Assembly: GCA_035523875.1 (NCBI GenBank)
Contig: DATKPY010000048.1
Location: forward strand, 40,560 to 104,559
Direction: 5' to 3'
Length of the DNA stretch: 64,000 nt
Source: JASHUC01 sp035523875
GTDB taxonomy: Bacteria > Pseudomonadota > Gammaproteobacteria > Steroidobacterales > Steroidobacteraceae
Shown: positions 16,658-25,672 of the stretch, piece after piece
Layout of the letters: every line of letters begins with the position of its first letter
How positions within the stretch are numbered: position 1 is the stretch's first letter
The notes under the pieces: model-generated
The model's input: the letters and a program-made list of their open reading frames with translations, nothing else
Told to the model about the DNA's origin: nothing
Databases searched by the model: none
Made by a program: the position numbers and the translations under genes

Positions 16658-17653
16658 TCAGGCTTGCAGCGCCTGTGCAATGTGCATCGTGAGCCCCCCG
16701 CGAGCGGCGCGCGCCGCGAGCTCCACCGCGCGCGAGAACGCGAGCGCGTCGGCGCGGCCGTGGCTTTTTACCACGAGCCCGCTCAAGCCCACCATGAGCG
16801 CGCCGTTGTAGCGGCGCGGATCGAGTCCGCTCGCGAGACGGCGCAGTACCGGGCGCGCGATCAAGCCGGAGAGGCGATCGCGCAGCGAGGAGGTGAACTC
16901 CCTGCGCGTGCGCTCGGCGATCAGCCGTGCGAGACCTTCCATCGTCTTCAGCGCGACGTTGCCCGTGAAGCCGTCCGTCACGACCACGTCGACCTCGCCG
17001 GAGAAGATGTCGTCGCCCTCGACGAAGCCTAAGTAGTTGAGATCGGGCGCCTGCGCGATGAGTCCGTGCGCCGCCTGCACCACCTCGTGCCCCTTGATGT
17101 CCTCCTCGCCCACGTTGAGCAGGCCCACGCGCGGGGACTCGATGCCGTGCAGATCGCGCGCGACGACCGACCCCATCTGCGCGAACTGCTTGAGCTGCAG
17201 CGCGCTCGCGCGCGTGTTCGCGCCGAGGTCGAGCATGTGAGTGTGCCCCTTCGAGGAGGGGATGGCCGAGATGATCGCCGCGCGCTCGACCGCCGCGACG
17301 GTCTTCAGAACGAAGTGCGAGATCGCCGTGAGCGCACCGGTGTTGCCGGCGCTCACACATGCCGCCGCGCGGCCCTCCTTGACGAGATTCACCGCGATGC
17401 GCATCGAGGAGTCGCGGCCGCGGCGCACCGCCGCGCGCGGCGCCTGGTCCATGCTGATCACCTGGGAGGCGGGCAGAATCTCGGCACGCTGCTTGAGTGA
17501 GGCGGGCAGCTCATCGAGGCCGGGGGCGATCTCCTCGGCCTTGCCCACGAGCAGCTCGTGCAGGGTCTCATCGGCGCGCAACGCGCGAAGGGCCCCAGCC
17601 AGGCGCTCGCGCGGCACACGATCGCCGCTCATCACATCGATCGCGATTCTCAA
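16658..17653 (-). CDS. plsX: Phosphate acyltransferase PlsX
   Basis: A 331-residue enzyme that makes acyl-phosphate from acyl-ACP for phosphatidic acid synthesis. The start MRIAIDVMSGDRVP matches the family, with GGD changed to SGD. Further landmarks are AACVSAGNTGALTA, MLDLGANTRASA, VGLLNVGEEDIKG and VVTDGFTGNVALKTMEG. Length is normal. It follows rpmF after 59 bases and couples to fabH after 3 bases. Peripheral membrane enzyme in the cytoplasm. Confidence 0.96.
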   Translation of the reverse strand: MRIAIDVMSGDRVPRERLAGALRALRADETLHELLVGKAEEIAPGLDELPASLKQRAEILPASQVISMDQAPRAAVRRGRDSSMRIAVNLVKEGRAAACVSAGNTGALTAISHFVLKTVAAVERAAIISAIPSSKGHTHMLDLGANTRASALQLKQFAQMGSVVARDLHGIESPRVGLLNVGEEDIKGHEVVQAAHGLIAQAPDLNYLGFVEGDDIFSGEVDVVVTDGFTGNVALKTMEGLARLIAERTRREFTSSLRDRLSGLIARPVLRRLASGLDPRRYNGALMVGLSGLVVKSHGRADALAFSRAVELAARAARGGLTMHIAQALQA

Positions 17654-17712
17654 GATGCAAGCGTACGACCTGCGGGGCGCGCCACGATGGGCCCGCGCGA
17701 GCGGCGCAGGCC

Positions 17713-17907
17713 CTATTCCTCCCCTTCGGCCTCGGCGGGCTTCTCGATCACGCGGCGGCCGCGATAGAAGCCGTCGGGGGTGATGCGGTGGCGCAGGTGG
17801 GTCTCACCGGATTGAGGGTCGATCGACAGCGCGGGCTTGGGTAAGCCATCGTGTGAGCGGTGCATCCCCCGGCGTGAGGGCGTCTTGCGGCTTTTTTGAA
17901 CGGCCAT
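17713..17907 (-). CDS. rpmF: Ribosomal protein bL32
   Basis: A 64-residue protein of the 50S subunit starting MAVQKSRKTPSRRGMHRSHD, the family hallmark. HLRHRITPDGFYRGRRVI follows. It lacks the zinc-binding cysteine pattern, so it is the Cys-free form. The start at 17907 is the family Met; nine extra upstream codons are not homologous. Position between yceD and plsX is conserved across gammaproteobacteria. Confidence 0.97.
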   Translation of the reverse strand: MAVQKSRKTPSRRGMHRSHDGLPKPALSIDPQSGETHLRHRITPDGFYRGRRVIEKPAEAEGEE

Positions 17908-17971
17908 GATCGGTGTTCCAGTATGAGGGGGCATGCGCCCCGGAATTGCTCGGATGCTGCTCGTGCAGCGC

Positions 17972-18499
17972 CTATCTCGTCTTCTTCATCAACTCATCGA
18001 GCCCGGCAAACGGGCGGTGATGCTCCGCCTGCGCGGCGCGCGCGCCGGCAGGCTCGACGTTGCGCACCGACCGCGCCCCCGTGCAGCCTCCCGGGGCATG
18101 CCGCGGCACGATGGGCAGGACGAGCAGCAGCTCTTCCTCCGCGAGATCGCGCACGCTGATGCGGTGCTCGGGCGCGAGGATCGTCTCGAGGTCCCCGGGC
18201 AAGCGCTCGGCTTGCGCGGCGTTCGCCACCAACACCACCGCTCCGCGCGATTCGATCGGCCAGTCGAGCGGTGCGAGGCAGCGCTGGCAGGTGAGCGGCA
18301 CCTGCGCCGCGATGCGCACATCCGCGACCACCCGACCCTCGGTCCGCGCGAAGCGTACCGAGCCCACCACCTCGCCCGCGGGGCGGGCGAGCTGCCCCCG
18401 AAGGCGCGGCAAGTCCGCAAGCGGAATCGCGAAGGCGAATTCCGCACCCGCATCGGCGAGCGGGTCGATCTCATGCGGCTTCGACCAGTCCTCCGGCAT
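17972..18499 (-). CDS. yceD: YceD/DUF177 protein, 23S rRNA accumulation factor
   Basis: A 175-residue DUF177 protein. Family landmarks are the start (MPEDWSKPHEIDPLADAG), VPLTCQRCLAPLDWPIE with the conserved CxxC, and a C-terminal LLLVLPIVPRH. YceD proteins affect 23S rRNA levels and are co-transcribed with rpmF. A promoter TTGACT-N17-TATCAT ends only 9 bases before the ATG, so the transcript would have almost no leader. It is divergent from the Maf gene. Confidence 0.9.
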   Translation of the reverse strand: MPEDWSKPHEIDPLADAGAEFAFAIPLADLPRLRGQLARPAGEVVGSVRFARTEGRVVADVRIAAQVPLTCQRCLAPLDWPIESRGAVVLVANAAQAERLPGDLETILAPEHRISVRDLAEEELLLVLPIVPRHAPGGCTGARSVRNVEPAGARAAQAEHHRPFAGLDELMKKTR

Positions 18500-18508
18500 G
18501 GGGCGCGT

Positions 18509-18537
18509 ATGATAGGTATCGACCCCGACCAAGTCAA
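18509..18537 (-). promoter_or_regulatory. Sigma-70 promoter of yceD-rpmF-plsX-fabH
   Basis: TTGACT (18537-18532) and TATCAT (18514-18509) with a 17-base spacer on the minus strand. The predicted start falls about 3 bases before the yceD ATG at 18499. Confidence 0.7.
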
Positions 18538-18602
18538 AGCGCCGCGTCGAACTTAAGCTCTTGTTTCGCGTGGGTGAATTACCCCTCTCAGGACGACCGC
18601 CC

Positions 18603-19184
18603 ATGTCGCGCCGCCTGATCCTGGCCTCCACCTCGGCCTATCGACGGGCGCTCCTCGAGCGCCTGGCGCTCGAGTTCTCATGCCTGCCGCCGGGGATCGA
18701 GGAGCCCCACCTCGCAGGCGAGGCCCCGCGCGAGCGCGCGATCCGGTTGGCGCACGCGAAGGCCGCGGCGGTCGCCGCGCACCACCCCGAGGGGGTTGTG
18801 ATCGCGAGCGATCAGGTGGCTGCCGCGGGCGCGAGCATCCTCGACAAGCCGGGAGAGCCCGATCGGGCGCGGCGGCAGCTCGAGCGCTTGAGCGGCACCA
18901 CGGCCGAGTTCTACACCGCATGCGTCGTCGCCTGCCCCGCGGCGGGCTTCACCGAGCGGCACCTCGACACCACCCGTGTGAGCTTTCGTGCCCTCTCCGA
19001 CGCGGAGATCGAGCGCTACGTCGCGCACGAGCGGCCGCTCGACTGCGCCGGTGCGTTCAAGGCCGAAGCACTCGGGATCAGCCTGCTCGAGCGCATCGAG
19101 AGCGACGATCCGACGGGGCTCATCGGGCTGCCGCTCATCTGGCTCGCGGCCACGCTGCGTCGGCTCGGATACGCCGTGCCCTGA
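18603..19184 (+). CDS. yceF: Maf-family nucleotide pyrophosphatase, YceF type (m7GTP)
   Basis: A 193-residue Maf/HAM1-fold protein. The start MSRRLILASTSAYRRALLERL is the phosphate-binding loop; VVIASDQVA supplies the catalytic Asp, and CAGAFKAEALGISLLERIESDDP is the YceF-type signature. YceF hydrolyses 7-methyl-GTP, a housecleaning role. The in-frame extension to 18561 lacks homology, so the ATG at 18603 is preferred. Gene position between rluC and yceD is the same as in E. coli, which supports the YceF subtype over YhdE. Confidence 0.92.
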   Translation: MSRRLILASTSAYRRALLERLALEFSCLPPGIEEPHLAGEAPRERAIRLAHAKAAAVAAHHPEGVVIASDQVAAAGASILDKPGEPDRARRQLERLSGTTAEFYTACVVACPAAGFTERHLDTTRVSFRALSDAEIERYVAHERPLDCAGAFKAEALGISLLERIESDDPTGLIGLPLIWLAATLRRLGYAVP

Positions 19185-19225
19185 GGCGCCCCGGGCCGCT
19201 CGCCTGCCGCGACGGGGCTCCCCCG

Positions 19226-20197
19226 CTAGTCGCGCCGCGCGCTCTGCAGTCGATCGATCACGGCACGCAGCTCCGCCGGCAGTGGTGCGCTCACGCTGAA
19301 TTCCCCGCCCTGCGGCCACGCGAAGCTGAGCGTGTGCGCATGGAGAAACATCCGCTCGAGCCCGAAGCTGCGCATGCGGTCGTTGAACTCGGCATCGCCG
19401 TACTTCGCATCACCCGCGACCGGATGGCCCGCATGCGCCGCGTGCACGCGGATCTGATGGGTACGGCCGGTGTGCAGCGCCACCTCGACGAGCGTTGCCC
19501 GCTTGCCGAAGAACTGCACCGGGCGGAACTCGCTCAGCGCGGCCTTGCCGCTCGGGTGCACGCGCACCGTGCGCTCCCCGCCGGTGCGCAGATCGGTGCG
19601 CAGCGGCGCCGTGATGCGCTTGCGGCCGAGATTCCAGTGCCCCGCGAGGAGCGCGAGATAGCCCTTCTGCACCTGCCCTTCGCGCATGAGCGCGTGCAGC
19701 GTGCGCAGCGTCGCCGCCGTGCGCGCAATCAGCAGGCACCCGCTCGTGTCGCGGTCCAGCCGGTGCGCGAGATCGAGCGTCTCCTCGGGACGCAGCGCGC
19801 GCAGCGCCTCGATCACCCCGAAGCTCACGCCGCTCCCGCCGTGCGCGGCGATGCCCGCGGGCTTGTCGAGCGCGATCAGGCGCTCATCCTCGTAGAGGAT
19901 TGCGCTCGCGATGCGCTCGCGCAGGTGCGCGGCGGGCGCGGCCCGGGCCGTCGCGCCCGGCGCCTCGCGGCGGAGCGGCGGCACACGTACGTCATCGTGC
20001 GCGACTAAGCGCTGATCCGGGGAGGCGCGCCGGCCGTTGACCCGCACTTCGCCGCGACGCACGAGGCGGTAGACGTGGCTTCGTGGCACGTCCCCGAGCA
20101 GGCGCATGAGGAAGTTGTCGAGCCGTTGTCCGGCGCGCGCCTCCTCCACCTCCACGTGCCGCGCGCCCTCACGCGCTGGACCCTCAGATTGCGTCAC
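19226..20197 (-). CDS. rluC: 23S rRNA pseudouridine synthase RluC
   Basis: A 323-residue RluA-family enzyme that modifies 23S rRNA U955, U2504 and U2580. An S4 domain comes first (AGQRLDNFLMRLLGDVPRSHVYRLVRRGEVRVNG), then the catalytic motif LAHRLDRDTSGCLLIA with Asp, and GRTHQIRVHAAHAGHPVAGD. I chose the GTG at 20197 because GAGG lies about 8 bases upstream and the length then matches E. coli RluC (319); the frame stays open far upstream, but that part has no homology and overlaps the rne leader. It is divergent from rne, as in E. coli. Confidence 0.92.
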   Translation of the reverse strand: MTQSEGPAREGARHVEVEEARAGQRLDNFLMRLLGDVPRSHVYRLVRRGEVRVNGRRASPDQRLVAHDDVRVPPLRREAPGATARAAPAAHLRERIASAILYEDERLIALDKPAGIAAHGGSGVSFGVIEALRALRPEETLDLAHRLDRDTSGCLLIARTAATLRTLHALMREGQVQKGYLALLAGHWNLGRKRITAPLRTDLRTGGERTVRVHPSGKAALSEFRPVQFFGKRATLVEVALHTGRTHQIRVHAAHAGHPVAGDAKYGDAEFNDRMRSFGLERMFLHAHTLSFAWPQGGEFSVSAPLPAELRAVIDRLQSARRD

Positions 20198-20220
20198 CCC
20201 GGCGACCTCAGCGTAAGATA

Positions 20221-20250
20221 TTGTTTCTAAAGTGGTCTTCAGGCTATACT
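20221..20250 (+). promoter_or_regulatory. Sigma-70 promoter of rne
   Basis: TTGTTT (20221-20226) and TATACT (20245-20250) with an 18-base spacer. The predicted start near 20257 gives a leader of about 368 bases before rne. Confidence 0.65.
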
Positions 20251-20624
20251 CGCGGTGCCGCCCTGATCGGGGCGGCCCTCGGCCGGCGGCTGCAACCGCT
20301 CGCCGCTGGCAACGGGCTCCGTGACGATGTGAAGACGGACACGCTCGCGAGCGTGCCCCATTATCGCGGATGTTCATTAGTTGGTCCTCGGTATCGAGGC
20401 CATCGCGTTCGGGCCGACAAGGCAGCAGCGCCGCTCTTCGCACCTGGTGCGGGATTCCGTGCGCCCCGTCGGTTGAGATACAGAAGGTTTTCGGCGCACC
20501 GCCCGCTCGAGGGCGGTTCAATTCATGAACATTGAGACTCCCGCGCCCCTAGTCCTTTATGTCATGCCGCGCAAGCGGCCTCCCGCCGTTTCCTTGTCGG
20601 CCCCACCAAGCTTAGTAGGGCCGC
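20251..20624 (+). promoter_or_regulatory. Long rne 5' leader (candidate autoregulatory UTR)
   Basis: The 427-base stretch between rluC and rne contains no convincing gene. After the predicted promoter it forms a leader of about 370 bases, nearly the same length as the E. coli rne leader (361), through which RNase E controls its own mRNA. It contains several short GC-rich inverted segments, for example GAACCGCCCTCGAG-like sequence near 20505-20520 facing GCGCACCGCCCGCTCGAGGGCGG. I did not fold it. Confidence 0.5.
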
Positions 20625-23126
20625 ATGAAAAGAATGCTCGTCAACGCTATCCAGCAGGAAGAATTGCGCGTTGCTCTCGTTGATGGTCAGAAACTCTACG
20701 ATCTCAGCATAGAGCTCCCGTCCCGCGAACAGAAAAAGGCGAACATCTACAAAGGTCGAATCTCCCGCGTCGAGCCCTCGCTCGAAGCCTGCTTCGTCGA
20801 CTACGGCACCCCGCGCCACGGTTTCCTGCCGCTGAAGGAAGTCTCCAAGGACTTCTTCCTCAAGCAGCCCCAAGGGGGGCGGCTCAACATCCGCGAGCTC
20901 CTCACGGAGGGCCAGGAGATTGTCGTCCAGGTCGAGAAGGAGGAGCGCGGCAACAAGGGTGCCGCGCTCACCACCTTCGTGAGCTTGGCTGGACGCTTCC
21001 TCGTGCTGATGCCGAACAATCCGCGCGCCGGAGGCGTCTCGCGCCGCATCGAGGGCGAGGACCGCGACCAGATGCGCGAGGTCATGGGCCAGCTCGTGAT
21101 CCCGGAGGGTATGGGCGCGATCGTGCGCACCGCAGGCGTCGGCCGCTCGGTCGCGGAGCTGCAGTGGGACCTCGACAACTTGCGCGCCCAGTGGGAGCAG
21201 ATCGCCGCGGCGGGCACCGACCGCCCGGCACCGTTTCTGGTCTACCGCGAGAGCGACGCCGTGACGCGCGCCATGCGCGATTATCTCTCGGACGACGTGG
21301 GGGAGATCCTGGTCGACGATACCGCGGCCTTCCAGAAGGCGCAGGAGTACATGCAGCGCTTCATGCCCGCCGATGCCCAGCGCCGCCTGAAGCACTACAG
21401 CGACGACATCGCGCTCTTCACGCGCTTCCAGATCGAGAGCCAGATCGAGTCCGCCTACGCTCACAAGGTCCAGCTCCCCTCCGGCGGCAGCATCGTCATC
21501 GACTACACCGAGGCGCTCGTCTCGATCGACATCAACTCCGCACGCGCCACGCGCGGCAGCGACATCGAGACCACCGCGCTCAACACCAACCTCGAGGCGG
21601 CCGAGGAGATCTCCCGGCAGCTGCGCATTCGCGACATCGGCGGCCTGATCGTCATCGACTTCATCGACATGGAGTCGACGAAAAATCAGCGTGACGTGGA
21701 GGACCGGCTGCGCGATGCGGTGAAAATGGACCGCGCGCGCATCCAGATCGGACGGCTGTCGCGCTTTGGGCTCCTCGAGATGTCGCGGCAGCGGTTGCGG
21801 CCCTCGCTCGGGGAGACGAGCCACATCGTCTGCCCGCGCTGCACCGGCATCGGCAGCATCCGCAGCGTCGAGTCGATGGCACTCGCGATCCTGCGCTTGA
21901 TCGGCGAGGAGGTACGCAAGGAGCGCACCACCCGCGTCATCGCGCAGGTGCCGGTCGAGGTGGCCACCTACCTCATCAACGAGAAACGCGACTGGCTGCG
22001 CACGGTCGAGGACAAGAGCGACGCCGAGCTCGTGATCGTGCCGAACACCCACATGCAGACCCCCGAGTACAGCATTCGTCGTCTGCGCGACGATGAGGCC
22101 GAGCTGCCCGAGAACCGGCAGCTGAGCTATCTCATGCCCTCCGCCCCCGAGCCTGCGGAGCCGGCCCTCAAGGACAAGAAGCCCCCGGTCGAGGCGGCGG
22201 CGGTGGCGGGCCTCCTTCCGGCCACTCCGGCACCGATCCCGCAAGCCCCGGTCGCAGCGCCCGTGGCCGCGGCTCAGGCCCAAGCGGAGCCGCAGCCCGG
22301 GATGTGGGCACGCCTCAAGCGCTGGTTGGGCGGCGAGCCGGCGCGTGCGCCGGCCGTCGGCGAGACCGCCGCGCAACCGGTCACCCCGGGTAGCACCCCG
22401 CGGCCGCAGTCCACCCCCCGCGGCGAGCGCGACGGGCGGCACGGCGGCTATCAGCGCAGCGGCCGGCGTCACGGGGGCAGCGCCGGGGCAAGCGGACGTG
22501 ACCGCGCGGAACCCGGCCACCACCGCGCACGCGAACGGGGCGAGGGGCGCGAAGGTCCCCCGCGGGACCGCGGCGAGCGCGGCGAGCGCGGCGAGCGGAG
22601 CGACCGGGGACTGCGCGCTCGCGAAAGCGAGCGGGCCCCGGGCGCGGGCCCCGAGACGAGCGGCGCGGAAGCGGCGCCTGCACCGTCCGGCGGATTTTCC
22701 GAGGAGCCCCGCGGCGAGCGCGAGCCGCGAGGCGAGCGTCGCGGCCGACGCGGCCGGCGGCGCGGCCGCCGCGGCGGTGGCTCCCGCGAGACCTTCGGGT
22801 CACCGGGCGGCGCCCCCGGCGCAATCGCCGGCTCACCGCCAGTGAACGGCGGCGGCGAGGAGCGCGCAATCATGGAGCCGCGCGTCGAGCGCGGCGCCGC
22901 GGTGAGCTCTCCCGTCCCCGAGCCGGCACGCGAGGGCCGCGCGCCGGAGACGCCGCGTGAGACCGCCGCGGGCGGCGCGGAGGAGCACCGTCCCATTGCG
23001 CACTTTGAGCCCACGCCGCCCCTCGAGGGCACGGAGGGCCGTCAGAGCAAGCCCTACGTCGTGTGGTCGTCGGCCCCGAGCGAGGCGCCGCCGCCGCGGG
23101 AAGAGACCGGTCGGGAGGACGCTTAG
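20625..23126 (+). CDS. rne: Ribonuclease E
   Basis: An 833-residue endoribonuclease and degradosome scaffold. The catalytic half starts MKRMLVNAIQQEELRVALVDG, with an S1 domain (about 38-120), DNase I-like Asp residues in VSIDINSARATRG and LIVIDFIDMES, and the Zn-link CPRCTG near residue 404, where two protomers share zinc. From about residue 510 the sequence is a disordered scaffold, first Ala/Pro rich with an amphipathic helix (GMWARLKRWLGG, a possible membrane anchor), then Arg/Gly-rich RNA-binding tracts (RRGRRGRRRGRRGGG). The end is PYVVWSSAP, typical of RNase E tails. The stop codon overlaps that of the convergent phosphatase gene by 3-4 bases. Confidence 0.97.
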   Translation: MKRMLVNAIQQEELRVALVDGQKLYDLSIELPSREQKKANIYKGRISRVEPSLEACFVDYGTPRHGFLPLKEVSKDFFLKQPQGGRLNIRELLTEGQEIVVQVEKEERGNKGAALTTFVSLAGRFLVLMPNNPRAGGVSRRIEGEDRDQMREVMGQLVIPEGMGAIVRTAGVGRSVAELQWDLDNLRAQWEQIAAAGTDRPAPFLVYRESDAVTRAMRDYLSDDVGEILVDDTAAFQKAQEYMQRFMPADAQRRLKHYSDDIALFTRFQIESQIESAYAHKVQLPSGGSIVIDYTEALVSIDINSARATRGSDIETTALNTNLEAAEEISRQLRIRDIGGLIVIDFIDMESTKNQRDVEDRLRDAVKMDRARIQIGRLSRFGLLEMSRQRLRPSLGETSHIVCPRCTGIGSIRSVESMALAILRLIGEEVRKERTTRVIAQVPVEVATYLINEKRDWLRTVEDKSDAELVIVPNTHMQTPEYSIRRLRDDEAELPENRQLSYLMPSAPEPAEPALKDKKPPVEAAAVAGLLPATPAPIPQAPVAAPVAAAQAQAEPQPGMWARLKRWLGGEPARAPAVGETAAQPVTPGSTPRPQSTPRGERDGRHGGYQRSGRRHGGSAGASGRDRAEPGHHRARERGEGREGPPRDRGERGERGERSDRGLRARESERAPGAGPETSGAEAAPAPSGGFSEEPRGEREPRGERRGRRGRRRGRRGGGSRETFGSPGGAPGAIAGSPPVNGGGEERAIMEPRVERGAAVSSPVPEPAREGRAPETPRETAAGGAEEHRPIAHFEPTPPLEGTEGRQSKPYVVWSSAPSEAPPPREETGREDA

Positions 23127-23665
23127 GCGCGGGGTGCGCCGCCGGCAGCCGGGCCGCGAGCCCGCCGCGTAAGGTGTCCGAGGAGTCCGCGCGCGGCGGC
23201 CTCGACCAAGTCGAGCACCTCCTCGAAGCCGTTCGGCCCGCCGTAATAGGGATCGGGCACCTCGAGCGTGCCGGCATCGGGGGCAAACTCAAGGAACAGT
23301 TGCACGCGCTCGTGCGCCGAGCGCGGTGCGGCCTGCTTGAGCTCGGCGAAATTGCTGCGGTCCATCGCGAGGATGAAGTCGAAGCGCTCGAAGTCGCGCG
23401 CCTCGATGGTGCGTGCGCGAAGCGCGGACAGGTCGTAGCCGCGCCGGCGCGCCGCCTGCTGCGCGCGCGCATCGGGCGCGTGGCCCACGTGGTAGCCCGC
23501 GGTGCCGGCGGAGTCGACGTGAACGACGAGCTCAGGGGCCTCGCGTGCCGCGAGCGTGCGCAGCACCGCCTCCGCCGTCGGCGAGCGACAGATGTTGCCC
23601 AAGCACACGAACAGGATCGCGACCGCCTCGTCGTCGGCGGGCCGCGGATCGCCTGGAGTCGTCAT
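23123..23665 (-). CDS. Low-molecular-weight protein tyrosine phosphatase
   Basis: A 180-residue cytoplasmic phosphatase. The P-loop is CLGNICRS (nucleophile Cys21, Arg27), and the general-acid loop is VPDPYYGG. Length is slightly above the family norm because of an Ala/Arg-rich tail (LTRRARGPAAGGAPRA). It overlaps kdsB by 4 bases, so it is the last gene of the exbB-exbD-msbA-lpxK-ycaR-kdsB unit. Members of this family next to kdsB are common; substrates are unknown. Confidence 0.93.
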   Translation of the reverse strand: MTTPGDPRPADDEAVAILFVCLGNICRSPTAEAVLRTLAAREAPELVVHVDSAGTAGYHVGHAPDARAQQAARRRGYDLSALRARTIEARDFERFDFILAMDRSNFAELKQAAPRSAHERVQLFLEFAPDAGTLEVPDPYYGGPNGFEEVLDLVEAAARGLLGHLTRRARGPAAGGAPRA

Positions 23666-24420
23666 CGCGCCTCCAACAGACTGCGCACCCGCTCGAGATC
23701 CTCCGGTGTGTTCACGTCGGGCCCGGCCGCTTCGGCCGCGAGCGCAACCACGATCGCCACGCCATTCTCGAGCGCGCGCAACTGCTCGAGTCGCTCGCGC
23801 TGCTCGAGGGGGCTCGGCGCGAGCGAGGCGAGGTGCCGCAGCGCGCCCACGCGGTAGGCGTAGAGCCCGAGGTGGCGCAGTGCGCCCGCCATGCTGCGCT
23901 GGCTGGCAAGCCCCGCGGGCGCACCGTCGCGATCCCAGGGAATCGGGGCGCGACTGAAGTACAGGGCGTGCCCGCGCCGGTCGCTCACGACCTTGACGAC
24001 GCTCGGGTCGAGGAGCTCCTCGACGCTCGCGAGCGGGGTCGCGAGCGTCGCGACGCCGGCGCCCGGATGATCGTCGAGCAGCGATCCCAACTGATCGATG
24101 AGCGCCGGGGGCATGAGCGGCTCATCGGCCTGCAGGTTGAGGACGAGCGCATCGTCCGCCCAGCCCTCGCGCCAGGCGACCTCGGCAATGCGGTCGCTCC
24201 CCGAGTCGTGGCACGACGCCGTCATGACGACCTCGGCGCCGAACGCACGCGCCGCCTCCTCGATGCGCTCATCGTCCGTCGCCACCAGCACCTGCGCGGC
24301 GCGCGATTTGCCTGCGCATTCGCACACCCACTGCAGCATCGGTTTGCCCGCGAGCGGCAGCAGCACTTTGCCCGGCAGCCGCGTGGAGCCGTGGCGCGCA
24401 GGGATCACGACCCGAAACAC
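23662..24420 (-). CDS. kdsB: 3-deoxy-manno-octulosonate cytidylyltransferase
   Basis: A 252-residue CMP-Kdo synthetase for lipopolysaccharide inner core. The nucleotide-binding start is FRVVIPARHGSTRLPGKVL; LVATDDERI, CHDSGSDRIAEV and LNLQADEPLMPP are family motifs. Length is normal. It starts 6 bases after ycaR and overlaps the phosphatase gene by ATGA. Confidence 0.97.
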   Translation of the reverse strand: MFRVVIPARHGSTRLPGKVLLPLAGKPMLQWVCECAGKSRAAQVLVATDDERIEEAARAFGAEVVMTASCHDSGSDRIAEVAWREGWADDALVLNLQADEPLMPPALIDQLGSLLDDHPGAGVATLATPLASVEELLDPSVVKVVSDRRGHALYFSRAPIPWDRDGAPAGLASQRSMAGALRHLGLYAYRVGALRHLASLAPSPLEQRERLEQLRALENGVAIVVALAAEAAGPDVNTPEDLERVRSLLEAR

Positions 24421-24426
24421 GTGCGC

Positions 24427-24615
24427 TTACCGATCGAGGAGCGGATCGTCCGCCGCGAGCTGCCGGGCCTCCTCCTCGAGCATCACCGGCACGTCGTCGC
24501 GGACCGGATACGCCAGTCGATCGAGGCGGCAGACGAGCAGCTCATCGGCGGCGCGGAATTGCAGCGGCCCCTTGCACACGGGGCAGGCGAGGATCTCGAG
24601 GAGGCGCGTATCCAT
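24427..24615 (-). CDS. ycaR: Trm112/YcaR family zinc-ribbon-like protein
   Basis: A 62-residue protein, MDTRLLEILACPVCKGPLQF at the start, with CPVC and the typical YPVRDDVPVML ending. In the YcaR group the second Cys pair is often incomplete; here only one Cys (LLVCRLD) follows. Role unknown in bacteria; it is always found between lpxK and kdsB. The ATG at 24615 is the family start. Confidence 0.92.
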   Translation of the reverse strand: MDTRLLEILACPVCKGPLQFRAADELLVCRLDRLAYPVRDDVPVMLEEEARQLAADDPLLDR

Positions 24616-24625
24616 CGCCCGCACT

Positions 24626-25663
24626 TTACCGTGCCGAGGCGGCCACCGCATCGATTCGTGCGCGCACGCGCAGGAGCAGCAGATTCGCGTCCGCTGGGTC
24701 GAGCAGGGCGCGCACCGGGACGTACCACATGCGCTCGGAGGCGAACGCGGCACAGCGCACCGCGTCCTTCTCCGTCATCAGCACGGGACGATCGTCGCCG
24801 AAATCGAGCTCGCCCGCGGCGAACGGATGATGATCCGGGAACGGATGTGCGATCACCTCGAGCCCGAGGCGCTCGAGGTCGCGGAAAAACCGCCCCGGGT
24901 GACCGATGCCGGCGACCGCGTGCACCCGCTCGCCCGCGAAGCGCTCGAGCGCGCGCGCATCCTCGTGTCCGTCCAGCCGGTACGCGCCGCTCGCGACGAG
25001 CCGCATTTGCAGCTGCGGTACCCCGCGCAGCACCGGGAGCGTCACGGCGGGGGCGGAGGTGCCGTTCACCACGACGAGGTCCACCTCGCCGAGGCGCGTC
25101 GCGGGCTCGCGCAGCGGACCCGCGGGCAGCAGCCGCCCGTTGCCGAGCCCCCGCGCGCCATCGAGGAGCGCGATCTCGCAGTCGCGAGCGAGCCCGAGGT
25201 GCTGCAATCCATCGTCCGCGATGATCACATCGACTCCCCGCGCCGCGAGCGCGCGCGCGCCGGCTGCGCGATTGGCGCACACCACGGTCGGACAGCCCGT
25301 GCGACGGCGGATGAGGAGCGGCTCGTCCCCGACGCTCTGCCAGGGTGAGTCGCACTCGACAAAGTGCGGAGCGGCGCGCTCGCTGCGTGCGCGGCCGTAG
25401 CCGCGCGAGACGACGCCCACGCCGAGGCCCGCCTCTCCCAGCCGCTCGGCGAGCCAGATCGTGAGCGGGGTCTTGCCCGTGCCGCCGACGGTCACGTTGC
25501 CGATCACCACGACCGGTTTACCGACACGCTCGGACTTGAGCCAGCCGCGCGCGTATGCGCCGCGCCGCGCACGCACCAGGGAGCCGTACACCCAGGCGAG
25601 CGGCTGCAGCAGCGGCGCGCCGCCATGCGGGCGATACCACAGCGCGGTGAGCCGCTGCTCCAT
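24626..25663 (-). CDS. lpxK: Tetraacyldisaccharide 4'-kinase
   Basis: A 345-residue membrane-associated kinase of lipid A synthesis. It has the N-terminal hydrophobic anchor (LLQPLAWVYGSLV), the P-loop NVTVGGTGKTPLTIWLAE, GVVSRGYGR and DDGLQHLGLARDCEIALLD. Length is normal. It follows msbA after 9 bases and precedes ycaR after 10. Confidence 0.97.
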   Translation of the reverse strand: MEQRLTALWYRPHGGAPLLQPLAWVYGSLVRARRGAYARGWLKSERVGKPVVVIGNVTVGGTGKTPLTIWLAERLGEAGLGVGVVSRGYGRARSERAAPHFVECDSPWQSVGDEPLLIRRRTGCPTVVCANRAAGARALAARGVDVIIADDGLQHLGLARDCEIALLDGARGLGNGRLLPAGPLREPATRLGEVDLVVVNGTSAPAVTLPVLRGVPQLQMRLVASGAYRLDGHEDARALERFAGERVHAVAGIGHPGRFFRDLERLGLEVIAHPFPDHHPFAAGELDFGDDRPVLMTEKDAVRCAAFASERMWYVPVRALLDPADANLLLLRVRARIDAVAASAR

Positions 25664-25672
25664 CGGATTGCG

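Noticed and set aside
20221..20535. A 104-codon frame upstream of rne
   Set aside because: It begins inside the predicted rne promoter and has no recognisable sequence; it is more likely leader RNA.
20562..22523. A 653-codon frame antisense to rne
   Set aside because: The plus-strand product is clearly RNase E; the minus-strand translation is low complexity.
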